Made by a program: the position numbers and the translations under genes. A stretch of 64,000 nucleotides of DNA from Tricholoma matsutake. Its lineage: Eukaryota > Basidiomycota > Agaricomycetes > Agaricales > Tricholomataceae. The stretch spans positions 1,054,001 through 1,118,000 of the forward strand of contig AP026548.1 in assembly GCA_026075535.2 (NCBI GenBank), given 5' to 3'. The notes under the pieces are model-generated. The model had not been told where the DNA came from. It saw only the letters and a list, made by a program, of their open reading frames with translations, and made no database searches. Shown piece after piece: positions 12,218-23,981 of this stretch. Positions within the stretch are counted from its first letter, which is position 1; each line of letters begins with the position of its first letter.

Positions 12218-12447
12218 CAAAGCAGCTGCACTTCCTGTTGGTGCTACTACTTTTGATTCATTTCTCTTCTTGAAAAAGGATTTTAAAGCTTTTAGAACTT
12301 GAGACTTGCCAGTTCCAGCCATTCCACCAATATACATCCATAAAGGTTCTGAATAAGGATCACTAGCATGTGTGGCTACAATGCGAAATGCTTTTTCTTG
12401 CTCGGTGTCAAGACTGAATTCCTCAACTACAGTATCAAGGAATACCT
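12218..12447 (-). pseudogene. Helitron PIF1-type helicase fragment (Walker A)
   Basis: This reads VFLDTVVEEFSLDTEQEKAF, then the Walker A motif GGMAGTGKS (12302-12328) and VVAPTGSAAAL, the start of a Helitron PIF1-family 5'-to-3' helicase. Just after APTGSAAAL the frame switches without interruption into MULE transposase sequence. At its upstream side it abuts the inverted end of MULE 2. The matching N-terminal portion lies on the far side of that element at 15949-17180, so the helicase was one gene before MULE 2 inserted. Confidence 0.85.
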
Positions 12448-12480
12448 GCAATATGACCCTTTAGAAAACACACCACGTGA
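12448..12480 (+). repeat. Left terminal inverted repeat of MULE 2
   Basis: 33 bp starting GCAATATGACCCTTTAGAAA. 29 of 33 positions match the reverse complement of 15916-15948, and two of the four differences are C/T or G/A at CpG/TpG-like sites. Confidence 0.8.
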
Positions 12481-12589
12481 CATTTTACAGATCTTTTACA
12501 GATCTTATGATCAATGTGCCCGATCCCAAATGCGCGTGTTGAACAATGAGAATTGGGCATGGCAGAATTTGTATCGAATTTCTAATTTA

Positions 12590-15500
12590 GTTCATGTACA
12601 TGGTATTAGAATTGGAATCCTTCCAAGTGTGCTGGCTCATGTGCTGCCGCTTGTGTTCCCCAATGTCACCTCCAACCTTCTTAACACCATTGAAGACCTT
12701 GTTGAGGATGCTGGCCATCTTGTGGTGGACTCCTCCTTTTCTGTCGATGAGTTCCATCATGTCCGAGAAACAACACTTGAGGGTTTTGCTCTCCTCCACA
12801 GTATAGTAAACCTAGAATAAGCATAAAGTTTGTGCGCATGGATTTTGAGTGGGACTTCCATCCCTCGGAATTGAAATGCCACATATGTGATCACCTTCTT
12901 CCTCACTCTCGTCCCCCTCAAAGTGATTTCTTTCTTCTCCTGTGTCCTCTTCAATGGGGGCCCCTTCAACATTTGTCATGCTATGCTCATCTGTCACCAC
13001 TTCCCTCTGTTCCATATCTGATTCTTGCTGACTCTGATGCCTATTCATTTCTGTCAGTGGTAGTTGGCCTGGGGATGCTCGATCTGATGTGCCTTCATTC
13101 ACTCGCCCCATCTGAATATCACAACCCAGTATGCAAATGTTGGCTGAGTCAGCATCATCCGAGTCATCACCATCAGGACCATCGGGAATTTGATCCTCGT
13201 GGATGCCTTGGATCATGTAGTAGGGGGGATAGTGCTGTCGACGAAGCTTGAAAAAGAATGATAGATCATTGAGAGGTGTGTCATCCAGAAGTCGGTTGGC
13301 TTCACAGACAAGATGTTTGCACAGCAGGAACTGACTGATAAGATAAGCAGGGCAGCTGCACGTCCACCGATTGATCTCCGTGAGGTACTTGCCACTTGGT
13401 TGATGCTCTTCCACTTCCAACTGGGCAAAGCATTCAGCATGACCTTTGGTGTTTTTGGGTGCTTTCAACCACTTGAGCTGCTTCTCAGTCAGATGGTGTT
13501 CATCACAGTTGCTCATGTTGATCCAATCTGCATGAAAGTCCACCTGCCAAGAAGCCAGCTGCTTAGGCCTTCCGATCCACCATAAATCCATAACATAGTC
13601 CAGTGTCCTTTGAACGCGAGGCAGAATGTCATCAAGCATAATATGGGTAACGAGGTCAAGTCAAGGTTGATTAAATTCCTGCAAGTTCCTATGTTTCAGA
13701 TTACGCCAGAAGCTCTCAACGATCATCGTCATCTTCAGGACATAGATTGTGGAATCAGTGGACCTCACCCACAAAGGCCATTGCTTTGGGTTCTACCACC
13801 GATTCCATAAATATGCCCAGGCCTGTGATAAGTCATTCTGAAAGCAGAACTCGTACATCTCTTTGACAGCCCGATGGTAAATTTCCTCCGATGTCCAATG
13901 CGTTTTGCTCTCATCATTGGCAGGAATTTGTGGATGAAGATGTAGGTGGATGCAAAACTTATCAACAATTGTTGGCCGATGTTCCAGTGGACAAAAAATT
14001 GGCAGGTCAGCCTTGTTTATTTTCAGAGGTGCCAGCCAGACTGGAATGCGTGTATCCCCTGCAGTTATCAACACAAGGACTGGCAGTCAACAAGTTGATG
14101 GTGGCTGGACATGGCTCATGAGTAATTAATGATGGTAACAGTATATATGATTTACATACTGTCACAGGCTGTACAATCTCATCATACGGCCTTTTGCATT
14201 CCACATCATCATTGTGGACGCCATCTTCCAGCCAACCTGACATGACACCTGGGGCCCAAGTTGGGTCAATGAAGGTAAAAGATTTGTTTGCGATCTGTGG
14301 ATCATATTTTGCAGGCGGCTTATCCTCAGCCAACCATTGCTCCAGGTATCTGATTGCATGCCAGTAGCAAAGTTGGCCTCTGGCGTGGGGAAACATGGTG
14401 TGAAAAGCACTCAGCTCTGTCTGATCCTTGTCAAGATGTATGGCTGCAATGTTTGGGCAGTAGTCATCCATGCACTGAAGAACTTTTTGCAGCATACAAT
14501 CTTTGGCGCTGGGTGCGGCTGTGCCATCAGTGGAACAGGTGAACGCAAATGCCAATGGCAGCGCCTGGCCATTTGCTTCTCCAATAACACCATATAACTC
14601 ATAACCGAGTGCATTTGTTTTCCCTGTCCAGGTGTCTCGGTGAGCATTTCAGGTCATCTAGCAGTAGTACTAATGATTTCTTATATGTGGAATCCATCCC
14701 AATTTCAATTACTTCCTCCCCATAATCTCCTAATATAGATTTGAGATTGAAGGCTAGTGATGAAATTCCATCCTCTTCTGGCACTGAAATGATCTCAATA
14801 TCAAGGTTGTCCATGCATTGTAATACAAGGAGTGCCGATTGGACCTGGTCATTATGTAATCTCCAGGTGCCCTCGTGAAGCTGCGCCCAGTATGCGTACA
14901 CTTGTTTCTGCATCAGGTTTGTCTGAGGAAAGTTTTTGATGAGTGTGGTCCAAATCTAACTCGGTTGTAAGGTATTTGATTTAAAATTTCAAATGGTCAA
15001 CTAGCTTACCTTTGCTGCTGTCAAGTCCTTCAACTGCTCAATTTCCTTGACGATGTCTTCTGATATCAAGATATCAGTGTATGGGGGGTGCTGCCAATGG
15101 TGTGTAAGGTGAATTCCTACACTTGCCAACTCATTTTCATTGATAGTCAAAATAAGCCAGCCGCCACATTTGTATCGATCCATGGTCATATGCACATGAC
15201 ATTTTCCCATTTCAGTGTGCTTCTGCTTTGTTTGCTCCCCCACTAACTGTGCACAGTAAAATGTATAGGTTGTGACTTCTGCTGTCTTTTCACTTTGTTT
15301 CTTCAACTTATAGCTTTATTATAATAAGCCGTGATGGAATGTCCCATCAAATATGAATGCTCACTTGAAGCAGAATCCTGTCGTATTCCACACCTCTTTT
15401 GCTAACATCAGGGCAAAGGCATGGGCATGGTCCTCAGAGCTGCTGGGCACAGCAGGTGTATTGTCTCCCATCATGACGATCGCATGAATTTCAAAGCAGG

Positions 15501-15756
15501 AGTCTTTGTTTTCTCGAAGAAGCTGGGTGAACATGCTCCACATGATGGTCGGCAATCCTTTGCTGGATTTATCCTTTCCAAGAGCCTGCCGCTTGGTACC
15601 AGAAGTTGCTTTTTCCAACCGTTGAGTCTCAGCAGCTTTATTTCTCTTCCAGGTGCATGCTGCACAGGTCTTGAGATAGCCAAGGTTGGCTTTTTGAGGG
15701 AAATCACCTTGTGCACCACAGAAATTGCACTGTTGGCACTTGACAGAGTCTGGCAT
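12590..15756 (-). pseudogene. MULE 2 transposase (SWIM type), degenerate
   Basis: Minus strand. An N-terminal zinc finger (CQQCNFCGAQGDF...LKTCAACTWK) lies at 15361-15756. A FAR1/MULE N-domain follows (TYTFYCAQLVGEQTKQKHTE, MDRYKCGGWL) at 15001-15306. The catalytic core has EIGMDSTYK near 14690, IHLDKDQTEL near 14430 and QLCYWH near 14365. Then come VKEMYEFCFQNDLSQAWAYL (13793-14074) and MTMIVESFWRNLKHRNLQ (about 13700). The SWIM finger CSC...CKH lies at 13313-13360, followed by an acidic linker and a C-terminal tail ending HTWKDSNSNTMYMN near 12590. Introns are likely around 14640, 14110 and 12810. At least one in-frame stop (TGA near 13660) and frame changes make it non-functional as it stands. 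Confidence 0.85.
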
Positions 15757-15915
15757 AATACGGGGGGTGAAATAGATACATTTCTATCTACATCAGTATC
15801 TAGTTGTGGGCCACTGGACAGACAGTGGGCCAATGACTATGCATTCCAATAATAGATCATACACTCAGAAAGGACAGATTTGATCTTGATTAGATCTACC
15901 ATGTGATGAGAACTA

Positions 15916-15948
15916 TCATGTGATGTGTTTTCTAAAGGGTTGTATTGC
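15916..15948 (-). repeat. Right terminal inverted repeat of MULE 2
   Basis: Read on the minus strand it starts GCAATACAACCCTTTAGAAA and matches 12448-12480 at 29 of 33 positions. Confidence 0.8.
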
Positions 15949-17180
15949 TTGAGCCATATCAAGGGCCTGTTGTGTGTCAGACTTATGGATTTTTTTGGTT
16001 AGATAAGATTTGTCAGCAATCTTAACAATATTTGAAGAGGACAGTTCAAAAGATTGTTTAGGATCATGTTTATGACTTGCAGACATTCTTTGCTTTCACT
16101 GCCCTAGAACTTCATGCCTTTTTTTGGCAACTTCATTTTTCCATTCTAATCCTGATAAGATGCGCTGGATTGGTGGAGGGTTTAGCTCAATGTTAGTGTG
16201 AGTATTGACCTGCTTTTCAGCAGTCCAACCAAGGTTGGTCATAATATTTCGCATGGTCATAGTTTCCCATTGTTGATGCATTTCTCCTTTTCCTAACTGG
16301 AGCAGATGAAGTGGAATATCATATTGACCATCTTCAGAATGGTGTGCATAAAGATTATCCAATGCACAATCCTCCATAAAATTTAAATCAGCTTTCTCCC
16401 ATGTAGACAAAACACTTGCATTTTTCTTTAATTGAGCCCAGTAGTCATCCCTTGCATCTAAACATTCAAATCAAATATTGAAATTCTTAATAAGTTCCAA
16501 TTGTCTTGCAGTAAACAGGTGATTACTAAAAGCATTGTCCCAGTTCTCACTATTAGATCTCAGTTCTTCTCCAGTTCGCCAGGGCTTAAAAAGAGTAAGC
16601 ATAGTGGAACAATAATATTCTCTATCTCCTTGGTCACAACAGGGTAAATTAGCTCCAATAAAATTAACAACCACATCATTATTATTAGGACCAACTTTGA
16701 TATGATGTGTGTTGTAAAGAGGATGAGAGTTTATAAACTGATAAAACTGGTACTTGGTTTTTTTCATTCCTGTCAAGCTTGGAAGTTTATCTTTGCAATC
16801 ATATTCTGTATCAACAGACTCAAAAGATTGGTCTCCAACTAGATCGGATTGCATAGATAAATCTCCTGCATCACAATTGTTGGAATTATAAGGAGATTGT
16901 ACAGAGTTATCAAGTTTTGATTTTTTTTTCTTGGAAATTTTTTCTCTTTTGCATCTTCTGATCCAGTCATATAATGACATGTTCTCAAGCTCAGGTGCAT
17001 GATAAATATAATCAAAGACAGGTGAAAGACCTATTATCTTACCCTTTAGTTTTACAAGTGCCACTTTGATTGAAAAACTTGTTGCTTCTTCATACAAATC
17101 TGGCACAATCAGCGAATATTTTATATAACTATCAGTGTCGACAACATCCTTGGAACTATGCGGTGCCATGTAGATGTATC
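15949..17180 (-). pseudogene. Helitron Rep-helicase linker fragment
   Basis: Minus-strand pieces at 16471-17169 and 16096-16410 carry the region between the HUH Rep and PIF1 helicase domains of Helitrons: SLYDWIRRCKRE, then HPLYNTHHI, CCDQGDREYYCSTMLTLFKPW, a conserved W...AF block and LIKNFNI, followed by CALDNLYAHH. Reading continues toward 15949 (SDTQQALDMAQAI) and then resumes at 12447 beyond MULE 2. The Rep and DUF6570/Helitron-like N-domains expected upstream (above 17180) are missing, so the Helitron is truncated at its 5-prime side. Confidence 0.82.
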
Positions 17181-19430
17181 TGAAATAGTGTAAGGTCTCA
17201 AAATCGATGCGAGAAACAGAACCCTCCTATGGTAATGGCTTCAAGGACTTGTACACATCCTTGAGAGCCTTGTCTTGAAGGCTTTCATTGAGTACAGTTC
17301 CGTCTTTGACCACGGCTTTATCCTTTCCGAGACCTTCCAATGTTTTTTCAGGGGTAGCTTGTCTGTCTTCCTTATGTGCCATAGGTCTGTCCCTGATGCT
17401 AGAAACAACAGAAGTTCTGCATTTAATTCAAAGTAATCAGAATAGACAGTGGTATTAATACATTTTTCCTTTGCATGCCCTCTTCCTGGCCAGCTTCCCC
17501 TGTTCAGACCTTTACATCCATGCAATGTAAGAAAACCAGTAGACAATAATAAAGCAGCACTGACCTCTCATTGGACTCATTGTTCACTAATGCAGAGTCA
17601 TCAATAAAGTCCTGATCATCAGAATTCTCTTCATATATAAGTCTGGCAGAACTTTTGGACTTTTTTAAGGCCACACCCCTTGCCTTGGAGGGAGTGCTCC
17701 ACTCCAGGATGAGAGGGCTGCTTGACATCCTCTAGCTCCGAATCAGATGATATGGATATAACTGAGGATTCTCATGGATGTGGACAAGAACTAGTATATT
17801 TCCCCTTTTGCCGTCTGCCTCTATTAAACAACAATTGGACCCAAAGGTGAGTGAAAATTCAAACAGCACATACACATATGGCCTAGCTTTCCCAGACTCT
17901 CTATCTTGTTTGCTTTCCCCTTCAGAAAATGGGGATTGTTCCCTGGTTCATCTTAAGAACCAATCAATCCAAAAATGGGAGATAATGAATATAAAAAACA
18001 CCCACTCTTTCTTTTTCTCTCGCCAGCATCCACCAAAAATCAGCAAAAAGAAACCAGAACATGTGAATCAAAATGTACCCCTTGGATTTTCTAGAATCCA
18101 TGGTGTCGCTCACTTCAGTCAAGATGGAGGGCTCTCTGGCACAAATAATCATACATCAAACAAACATCCGAGACAGGAAAAAAAATGCCCAGATACACAC
18201 CTTTTCCCTTTTTGTTGGCTGTGCCTACTAAATAAAATGAGAAAACAAACAGGAAGAGCAGGATGTTTCATACACTTTATCTTTCTGCAAATCCCTGGGA
18301 CAGTTTCAAGCATTGCATTCCGATTCCGATCCAGAAGATGCAGTTGAGGGTAAAGGTGCTTGCATCTTGGGAGGGTTTGTAGCTTTCCTGACAGTTTTGT
18401 GTTTACTGTATGATGAACATTGAGTATATCAATATTCTATGGTGCAACTTACGGGGTTTCCTTTTCTGATGTGTTATCAAGTGCAATGACATCGGCCAGA
18501 CAAGGGCTGTACAAAAATGGGAAAAACAAAAGGTTCAAACCATGGAAACAACAGACCTTAAGGTACTGTTGTAAGCCCCTTTATCCATAAGTTTTTTCAG
18601 TTGCTGAGGATGAGAGGGGGTTGCCATGGTGGGGTACCCTCTTTTTCCCTCCTCCATCCAAGGACAAAAGCAGTGTATGGCAGGCAAGTAAGCTCATTTC
18701 TTTACTGCCCACTGATGCAGGCAGGGTACAGATCCCAACACTTCAAATTAAAGACCAGGCAATGAAATGGGTAATATGGGAAGCGACGGACAATGATGAT
18801 CAATGTGGTCACTGACCACGAAAATCTATGGATCTGCTAGAGCCAGCTTTGCAACAGACCACCTGAGTGATTTAGCATTGACTCCGATTATATTCCCAAC
18901 TTTTATGGCATGAGTGGTAAGTTGTAAAAGCAGGATTTCATCACACTTGCAAGAATGTAAGGTGGAAGAACTGTGTTCTGGTGCTCAACGCTCAGCTATC
19001 TCCCTCCTGCAACATGGGCAAGGGATGAACCTGTGCAAATTGTCCATGTATTATGAGGGGCACATGGCAGTGGCGGTCTAAACAAGAGGAGCAATGAGGA
19101 AACCCAAACAGTGCCTCCAACTCAATAATGGCTGTCCAGAAAGAACCAGGTCAGAAAATGTCTTGCCCTTGGCCCTATCCAACTCCTTCATTGCTAGTAC
19201 CACCGCATCTTCACTCTTTCCATCCTGAACCCCCTTTCGCACTTCATGCAAGATGTTTTGCTCCACTCCTTTGATCATCACCCCTTTGAGTGGGTGAATC
19301 ACAAAGAATTCTACAAAGTCATCCAAAGACATTTTTGACTATGTCTTGCATTGTTGGCAGGACTCACAGCCTGCATTGAAAAAATCAGGGCACCAATCCA
19401 TTAGTTGCAGATGGAGTATCTATTAGAGTC
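17181..19430. other. Unidentified exon-like fragments
   Basis: On the minus strand 17504-17728 reads an acidic segment with EENSDDQDFIDDSALV and a serine/lysine-rich start. 17241-17546 and 19078-19332 are further open stretches, and 18300-18360 reads PSTASSGSESE. Splice-like GTAAGT and polypyrimidine-AG sites are interspersed. This looks like an old multi-exon gene from a repetitive family, but I recognise no domain. The plus-strand frame at 17778-18347 (189 aa) has no support. Confidence 0.3.
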
Positions 19431-20329
19431 AACTTACTAAAGTCCTCGGACAGTCCTAGGACTGTCTGAGTGTCTGAGCGGAGTCTGCTCAGATTGATTT
19501 CAATTCTAGAGGAACTAAGTTAGTGTATAACTCTGTATGATAGTCGACAAACCAGTGCAATGGCGTGAAATGGCCGAGAGGTAGGAACTGTTGGCACATT
19601 TGAGTCAGTTTGTGCAAAGGGTCTACCACTTTGTAAGGCATATAGCTCTTGTTTGAGTTTTGTGATATGATCTTTGGCTGTTGTGAATAGGAAATACTGT
19701 GTCTGATGATGTTTTTTGAGGTTCAATGTTTTTCGAAGATTTTCGAAGATTCTTCAGACTTTGTTCCGCACAAATGATGAATTGAGGAAACAATGCGGCC
19801 AGGACATGGGAGTGGCCAGCATGGGAGAATCATGCTACTCACTCCTGGGAGGAGGTTACAAAGCTATTTCATAAACAGCTCAAGATCTCGCTCAAGATGC
19901 TGAACAAAAATGAGGCCGTTTGAACAGATTTTGAATCTTGCTCATATTTAATTAGTCATTCCCTTTGCTGCTCCTCCTGCTCCTTGGCAAGATGGGCCAG
20001 AAGGACTTTAGGACCATCAAAAGAGTCATATCCTATCTGTACAAGTAAATTCTGGCCCCTTTTAATGACAGTGTATTCCAAGTGGATAGTCAGTGTGACA
20101 GCTTGTCAATAGTAGTTCATGTCTTGCCAAGCATCAGCATCTGAAGATACTGGAGAAAGACATTGCATTGAGATGATAGATCATCTGTTGTTGATGATAT
20201 AGGCAATGAAGGGGGGGAAGGTGTGACAACAGCTGGAAGACTGCTGGTTGGAGGTGTTACTGTGGGTGGAGTTAGAAGAGGTTTGGTTTTGAAGATCGCA
20301 AACACAGGTTACCCGTTACCTTTAAGAAA
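19431..20329. other. AGTCCT-rich palindromic patch and flanking sequence
   Basis: At 19440-19500 the words AGTCCT and AGGACT alternate (GACAGTCCTAGGACTGTC is a perfect 18-bp palindrome). Similar AGTCC-rich sequence recurs at 21536-21720, which suggests a shared repeat. The remainder holds short minus-strand frames (19520-19726, 20117-20305) without recognisable motifs. Confidence 0.35.
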
Positions 20330-21543
20330 ATGTCCCTTACCACGAGAGCTATAACTTTCTGGGATGCAGGTAAGCTTTATCCTAATGATTACAATTGTGA
20401 CTGGTTATACCATCCGAAGCCTTTTTGTGGGTTTTGTTTGGGTTTATCCATACTATTACTGGCAGCAAACAACATTAGTGGTGAAAAATGTATAGGAAGG
20501 AAGACACACCCAATGTCCTCTGGAGTTTGGCTGCAAGCATGCTTTTTGCCACACTGCTCTGTTAAGGCTGACACCTTTTTTACAGCAATCTTTGGCATGA
20601 CTCCAGGTTCCAACCTACCCAGGAGAAATAAGGCATCAGAAACAGTATTAATCGTTTGACTTGACTGACAACATACTTTATGGTTACAGGATCCTGAATG
20701 GGACTTTGGCTTCGAACATGCCTTCCACCATGCTTGGCATCAGAAGGTGGGGTGGCTACCTCTTTCTTCTCGAGTGCCAGGGCCTGCTTCAAAGGCAATT
20801 TTGAGTGGCCCTCCACTCTAAGAATGGGGATAAAGCTGGAAAATATCAACATGTGCACACATTGGATGAAGGCCCTTGAAGCAGGTTCAAAACACTCGTA
20901 TGGCATTTGTGATGAGCTTTGTGCAAGTGCTTCTGTGGTTTTGGAGCTTCAAGTTGTAATTGACCGGGTGAGAATTTTACCTGATTTCTGCTTCATTGTC
21001 AGCACTGAACTCTTTTCAGGCAGAAAGCTTACTTGAGAGCAATCCAATTATATGGATCCCAGTCACAACATTCTTCAGCTTTGCTTTGAGATGGTTTACA
21101 GAGCTACAAGACATTCACCAGAAACTTGCTGTCAATCACCCACAAAATTATGGTACTCTCACAGCCATGATTCTCCATTTGATGCAAAACATTATGGTCC
21201 ATCATATGTACAATCCACATTGAAGATGCTACATCAGAGGGCAGTTACAGAAAGGCTTGGGATGTTTTTCATCGATGACCTTGATCCAGAGGACATGGAG
21301 CACATACATGTGAACTTGGGACAGAAGGACAGTGGTGAAATTGTGAGAGAGCACAAACATGCACTTGTGACCATGGCCCCAACAAAGAAAGCAAAGGATA
21401 GAGGGTTACACCTGATTTCTTCTCATATATCTACGGAATACCCATGGGGTGAGACCATCTCATGGTCAATGCTGCAGAGGTTGTGCAAGCAGCACCCAGT
21501 GGTAAACTTTGCACTCCCCCCTGTATTCCTATCAGAGTCCTAG
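20330..21543 (+). CDS. Unidentified protein fragments (up to 163 aa)
   Basis: Plus-strand frames at 20330-20659, 20698-21036 and 21052-21543 follow one another closely and could be exons of one decayed gene. The last reads ...FFIDDLDPEDMEHIHVNL and is the best candidate for true coding sequence. I do not recognise a family, and no start, stop or splice structure can be fixed. It ends inside the AGTCC-rich repeat. Confidence 0.25.
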
Positions 21544-21720
21544 GAGTCTGAGTTTTCTGATAAGAGTCCAATCAGAATCTGATAGGAGTCCTACTAGTCT
21601 GACACTAGTCCTAGTAGTCCAATAGGAATCCAATTGGAATGTATCTTGATGACCATGTACTGTTGTTTCCAAGAAATTCCTAGTAAAGTCCTAGTAAAGT
21701 CCTATGCAATTCTAACATGA
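21536..21720. repeat. AGTCC/AGTCCTAG-rich degenerate repeat
   Basis: About ten copies of AGTCC with variable TA/TAG/AATC spacers, including a direct AAGTCCTAGTAAAGTCCTA pair near 21685. Related words occur at 19440-19500. It may be the body or tail of the tRNA-like SINE whose head lies at 21793-21872 on the minus strand. Confidence 0.45.
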
Positions 21721-21792
21721 AGTCGGACTACCACATTTTGAAAGACTTAACTTGGTGAAATTTTCTGCAAGTGCTTACAAAATAAATGGGTA

Positions 21793-21872
21793 AAGCAGGG
21801 ATTGAACCATGGACCATGGGATGTAAGTCACATGATGACTAAACAAGCACTCAACCAGTTGAGCCACAGGAG
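21793..21872 (-). mobile_element. tRNA-like SINE head (or tRNA pseudogene)
   Basis: On the minus strand an A box TGGCTCAACTGG (21855-21866) and B box GGTTCAATCCC (21798-21808) match pol III promoter consensus with tRNA-like spacing, and GCTC/GAGT can form a D-stem. The acceptor stem does not close well, so a working tRNA is unlikely. The AGTCC-rich sequence downstream on the same strand may be the SINE body. No A-tail or target duplication was found. Confidence 0.5.
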
Positions 21873-21879
21873 AATTATT

Positions 21880-22479
21880 AAACATGTAATACAAAATTTA
21901 CTTAGGGATAGTTTTCATATTTTTAACCTCCCTCACGAGAGCTTGAAAAAAAATTGATGAGCCCTCGCGAAGATGTGAGGAACTAATATAACTAATATAG
22001 ATTAAAAAAATACCCCGTGATGCAAACACAGGGGGGAGACAATTAATTATACTATTTAAAATTCTACAAAAACAAAAACCACCCCCCCCCATTTTGTGGG
22101 GGTGGTGGTGCATTGCATTTTGTTTCAGTGTGGAGGCAGTGACACAGCCATTAGCACCCATTCCACCCTACAAGCCAAAGCTTGCAGCGGTGGGGTTCCG
22201 GTGCTGGGGTGCCATCTCCTTCTCATAGACCCCATGCATCCCTTGGCTCCTCCTCCCTCATCTCCTCCTCTGTAAGGGGACTAGGGGGGTGCCCTGTGTG
22301 TTTTTCCTATTTTTTATGTTCGTCCTATATTTTTCCCCACCTCATTTCCTTCTATTCTTCATTTTCTATGATTTTTCTGGATTTTATTACTAATTTTCCC
22401 TTGCTATCATGTTTGTACATGTTGACACTTTTATATTTAGAGGCGGAGTACCCCTTCCGACACATACCCCTTGGTATGA
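21880..22479. other. Flank left of gypsy element 1
   Basis: No gene seen. It contains a C-run (22080-22090) and pyrimidine-rich sequence to about 22440. The true 5-prime LTR of gypsy element 1 might extend into it, because the 3-prime LTR copy could be truncated on its left side. Confidence 0.3.
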
Positions 22480-22699
22480 TGTCATTTGGCAGCCTTGATC
22501 CGCCTATCTCTGCCTTTTTCTATTTTTAGGTTATATTTGATTTTTGTCATCTTCACATATACTGGGCATCAGCAAGGGGATCCTTAGAGTTTTCTCTTTG
22601 GATTTCCCTTTGCTAGGTGTGTCCCCAATGCCTGTATTATGTAGTATAATTTTAACTTCGGATTTCCCTTTGCTAGAGGCTTAGGTTGCCCTTATAGTA
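22480..22699 (+). repeat. Putative 5-prime LTR of gypsy element 1
   Basis: About 220 bp beginning TGTCATTTG, repeated at 27686-27905 with roughly 93-94% identity by my hand alignment. It contains two copies of GGATTTCCCTTTGCTAG-like words. The left boundary is uncertain, since the downstream copy abuts a deletion. Confidence 0.65.
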
Positions 22700-22727
22700 G
22701 AAAACTCTCCCCTAAGGCCCGAAAATC

Positions 22728-23981
22728 GTGAACGCGCTGCCCAAGATAGGCAGGTATGGACTGGACGATGCTTCCCAAAGCTCCACAGAGTCCCTACACA
22801 CCGTTCCAGATAATCTCGCCTTTATTACGCCGCCATTTTCACCAAACGCGCTCCCTAGCGACATGGACGCATCAGAACGCTTCAACGTGCTTGAAAGCAA
22901 TGTTTCCGGAATGCGCACGCAAATCGACTCACTTAAATCTACAATTGAAAACTTTGTTAGGACCCTCCAGGCTAACCCTACGACCAATAGTTCCCCCTTT
23001 ACGACTCCAAGCGCACCCAACAACGACGTTTTGCCAAACACGTCCACTAAGGAACGTGCCCAGATCAAACCGTCCCCCCCCACCGAATTTAATGGTGCAC
23101 GTGCGCAGGGACGTGCATTCCTTAATTCCTGTGAGTTATACATTAGTCTCCAGTCGCATCAATTCATCGATGAGGCTGCAAAAATTTATTGGGCCTTCAC
23201 ATACATGAAATCTGAACGCGCCTATCTCTATGTGGACCATATCCTACATCAAACTAAAGAACTCAGTTCTCTACCTTTCTCCACTTGGGGTGACTTTCGA
23301 GCTGAGTTCGTATGCCACTTCTGCCCCCTCAATGAATGCCACCGAGCAGTGACATGACTTGAGTCATCCGCTTACCACCAGGGATGTTGATCCGTGGATG
23401 ACTATATCAATGAGTTCAAGGATTTGGTGGACATGGCAGGATATGGGAGTGGGTTACCAGTGGTGGTGAAGTTCCAACGGGGGCTCAACCGAGAAATTCA
23501 GGACCAGATTGCACAGATGTTGGAAGGGCGCCCAGCGGATGATGATATCCTTGCTTGGTATGAAGCTGCTTCACTCTGTGACGAGAACTGACTCACAAAT
23601 GCGGCATTTAATGCTGCATTCCATGCTCCAACTACCACTCATATGCCCTACACCTTCAATCAAAGCCTCCCCCACCCTAACCCCATTCCTGTTCGTCAAA
23701 CTCCCACACCAGCCGTCAATGTCCCAGTACCAATGGATGTTGATGCAGCCCACAGCCATGCACGTAAGTTGGATCTCTGCTACCGTTGTGGGGAACCTGG
23801 ACACAGGGCTGGAGCATGTCCCCATTGTCAGGATATCTGCATGCTCACCCCCGAGGGACGAGACGAACTCCTGCAAGATCTGTTGGCACTTGTAGATGTT
23901 GAGGAAGCGAAGGATCAAGTTGCAGAGGAGATTAAGTTGGAAGTTGTAGAGGAGCAGGATTTTCCTATTCGCAGTGAGTGA
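22728..23981 (+). pseudogene. Gag of gypsy element 1
   Basis: Capsid-type frame beginning at 22728 with a coiled-coil-like LESNVSGMRTQIDSLKSTIE segment, then FIDEAAKIYWAFTYMKSERA. It continues past TGA codons at 23355, 23388 and 23589 (all in frame, each where Arg would restore the family sequence) through SVDDYINEFKDLV. A CCHC zinc knuckle CYRCGEPGHRAGAC lies at about 23778-23820. The acidic end reaches 23981. Confidence 0.82.

Larger units (their letters stand above)
12448..15948 (-). mobile_element. MULE 2, 3.5-kb Mutator-like DNA transposon
   Basis: Bounded by 33-bp inverted repeats (12448-12480 and 15916-15948) and carrying one SWIM-type MULE transposase on the minus strand. It sits inside a Helitron helicase: sequence to its right ends ...ALDMAQAI and sequence to its left resumes VFLDTVVEEF, consistent with a single interrupted gene. 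The usual 8-10 bp MULE target duplication is not evident, so the exact ends may be off by several bases. Confidence 0.82.

Noticed and set aside
12368..12820. A 150-aa plus-strand protein
   Set aside because: It is antisense to the MULE 2 transposase tail and the helicase fragment and crosses the inverted repeat of MULE 2.
17778..18347. A 189-aa plus-strand gene
   Set aside because: No motif, A/T-rich composition and splice-like sites of the opposite strand within it; I kept the region as unidentified fragments instead.
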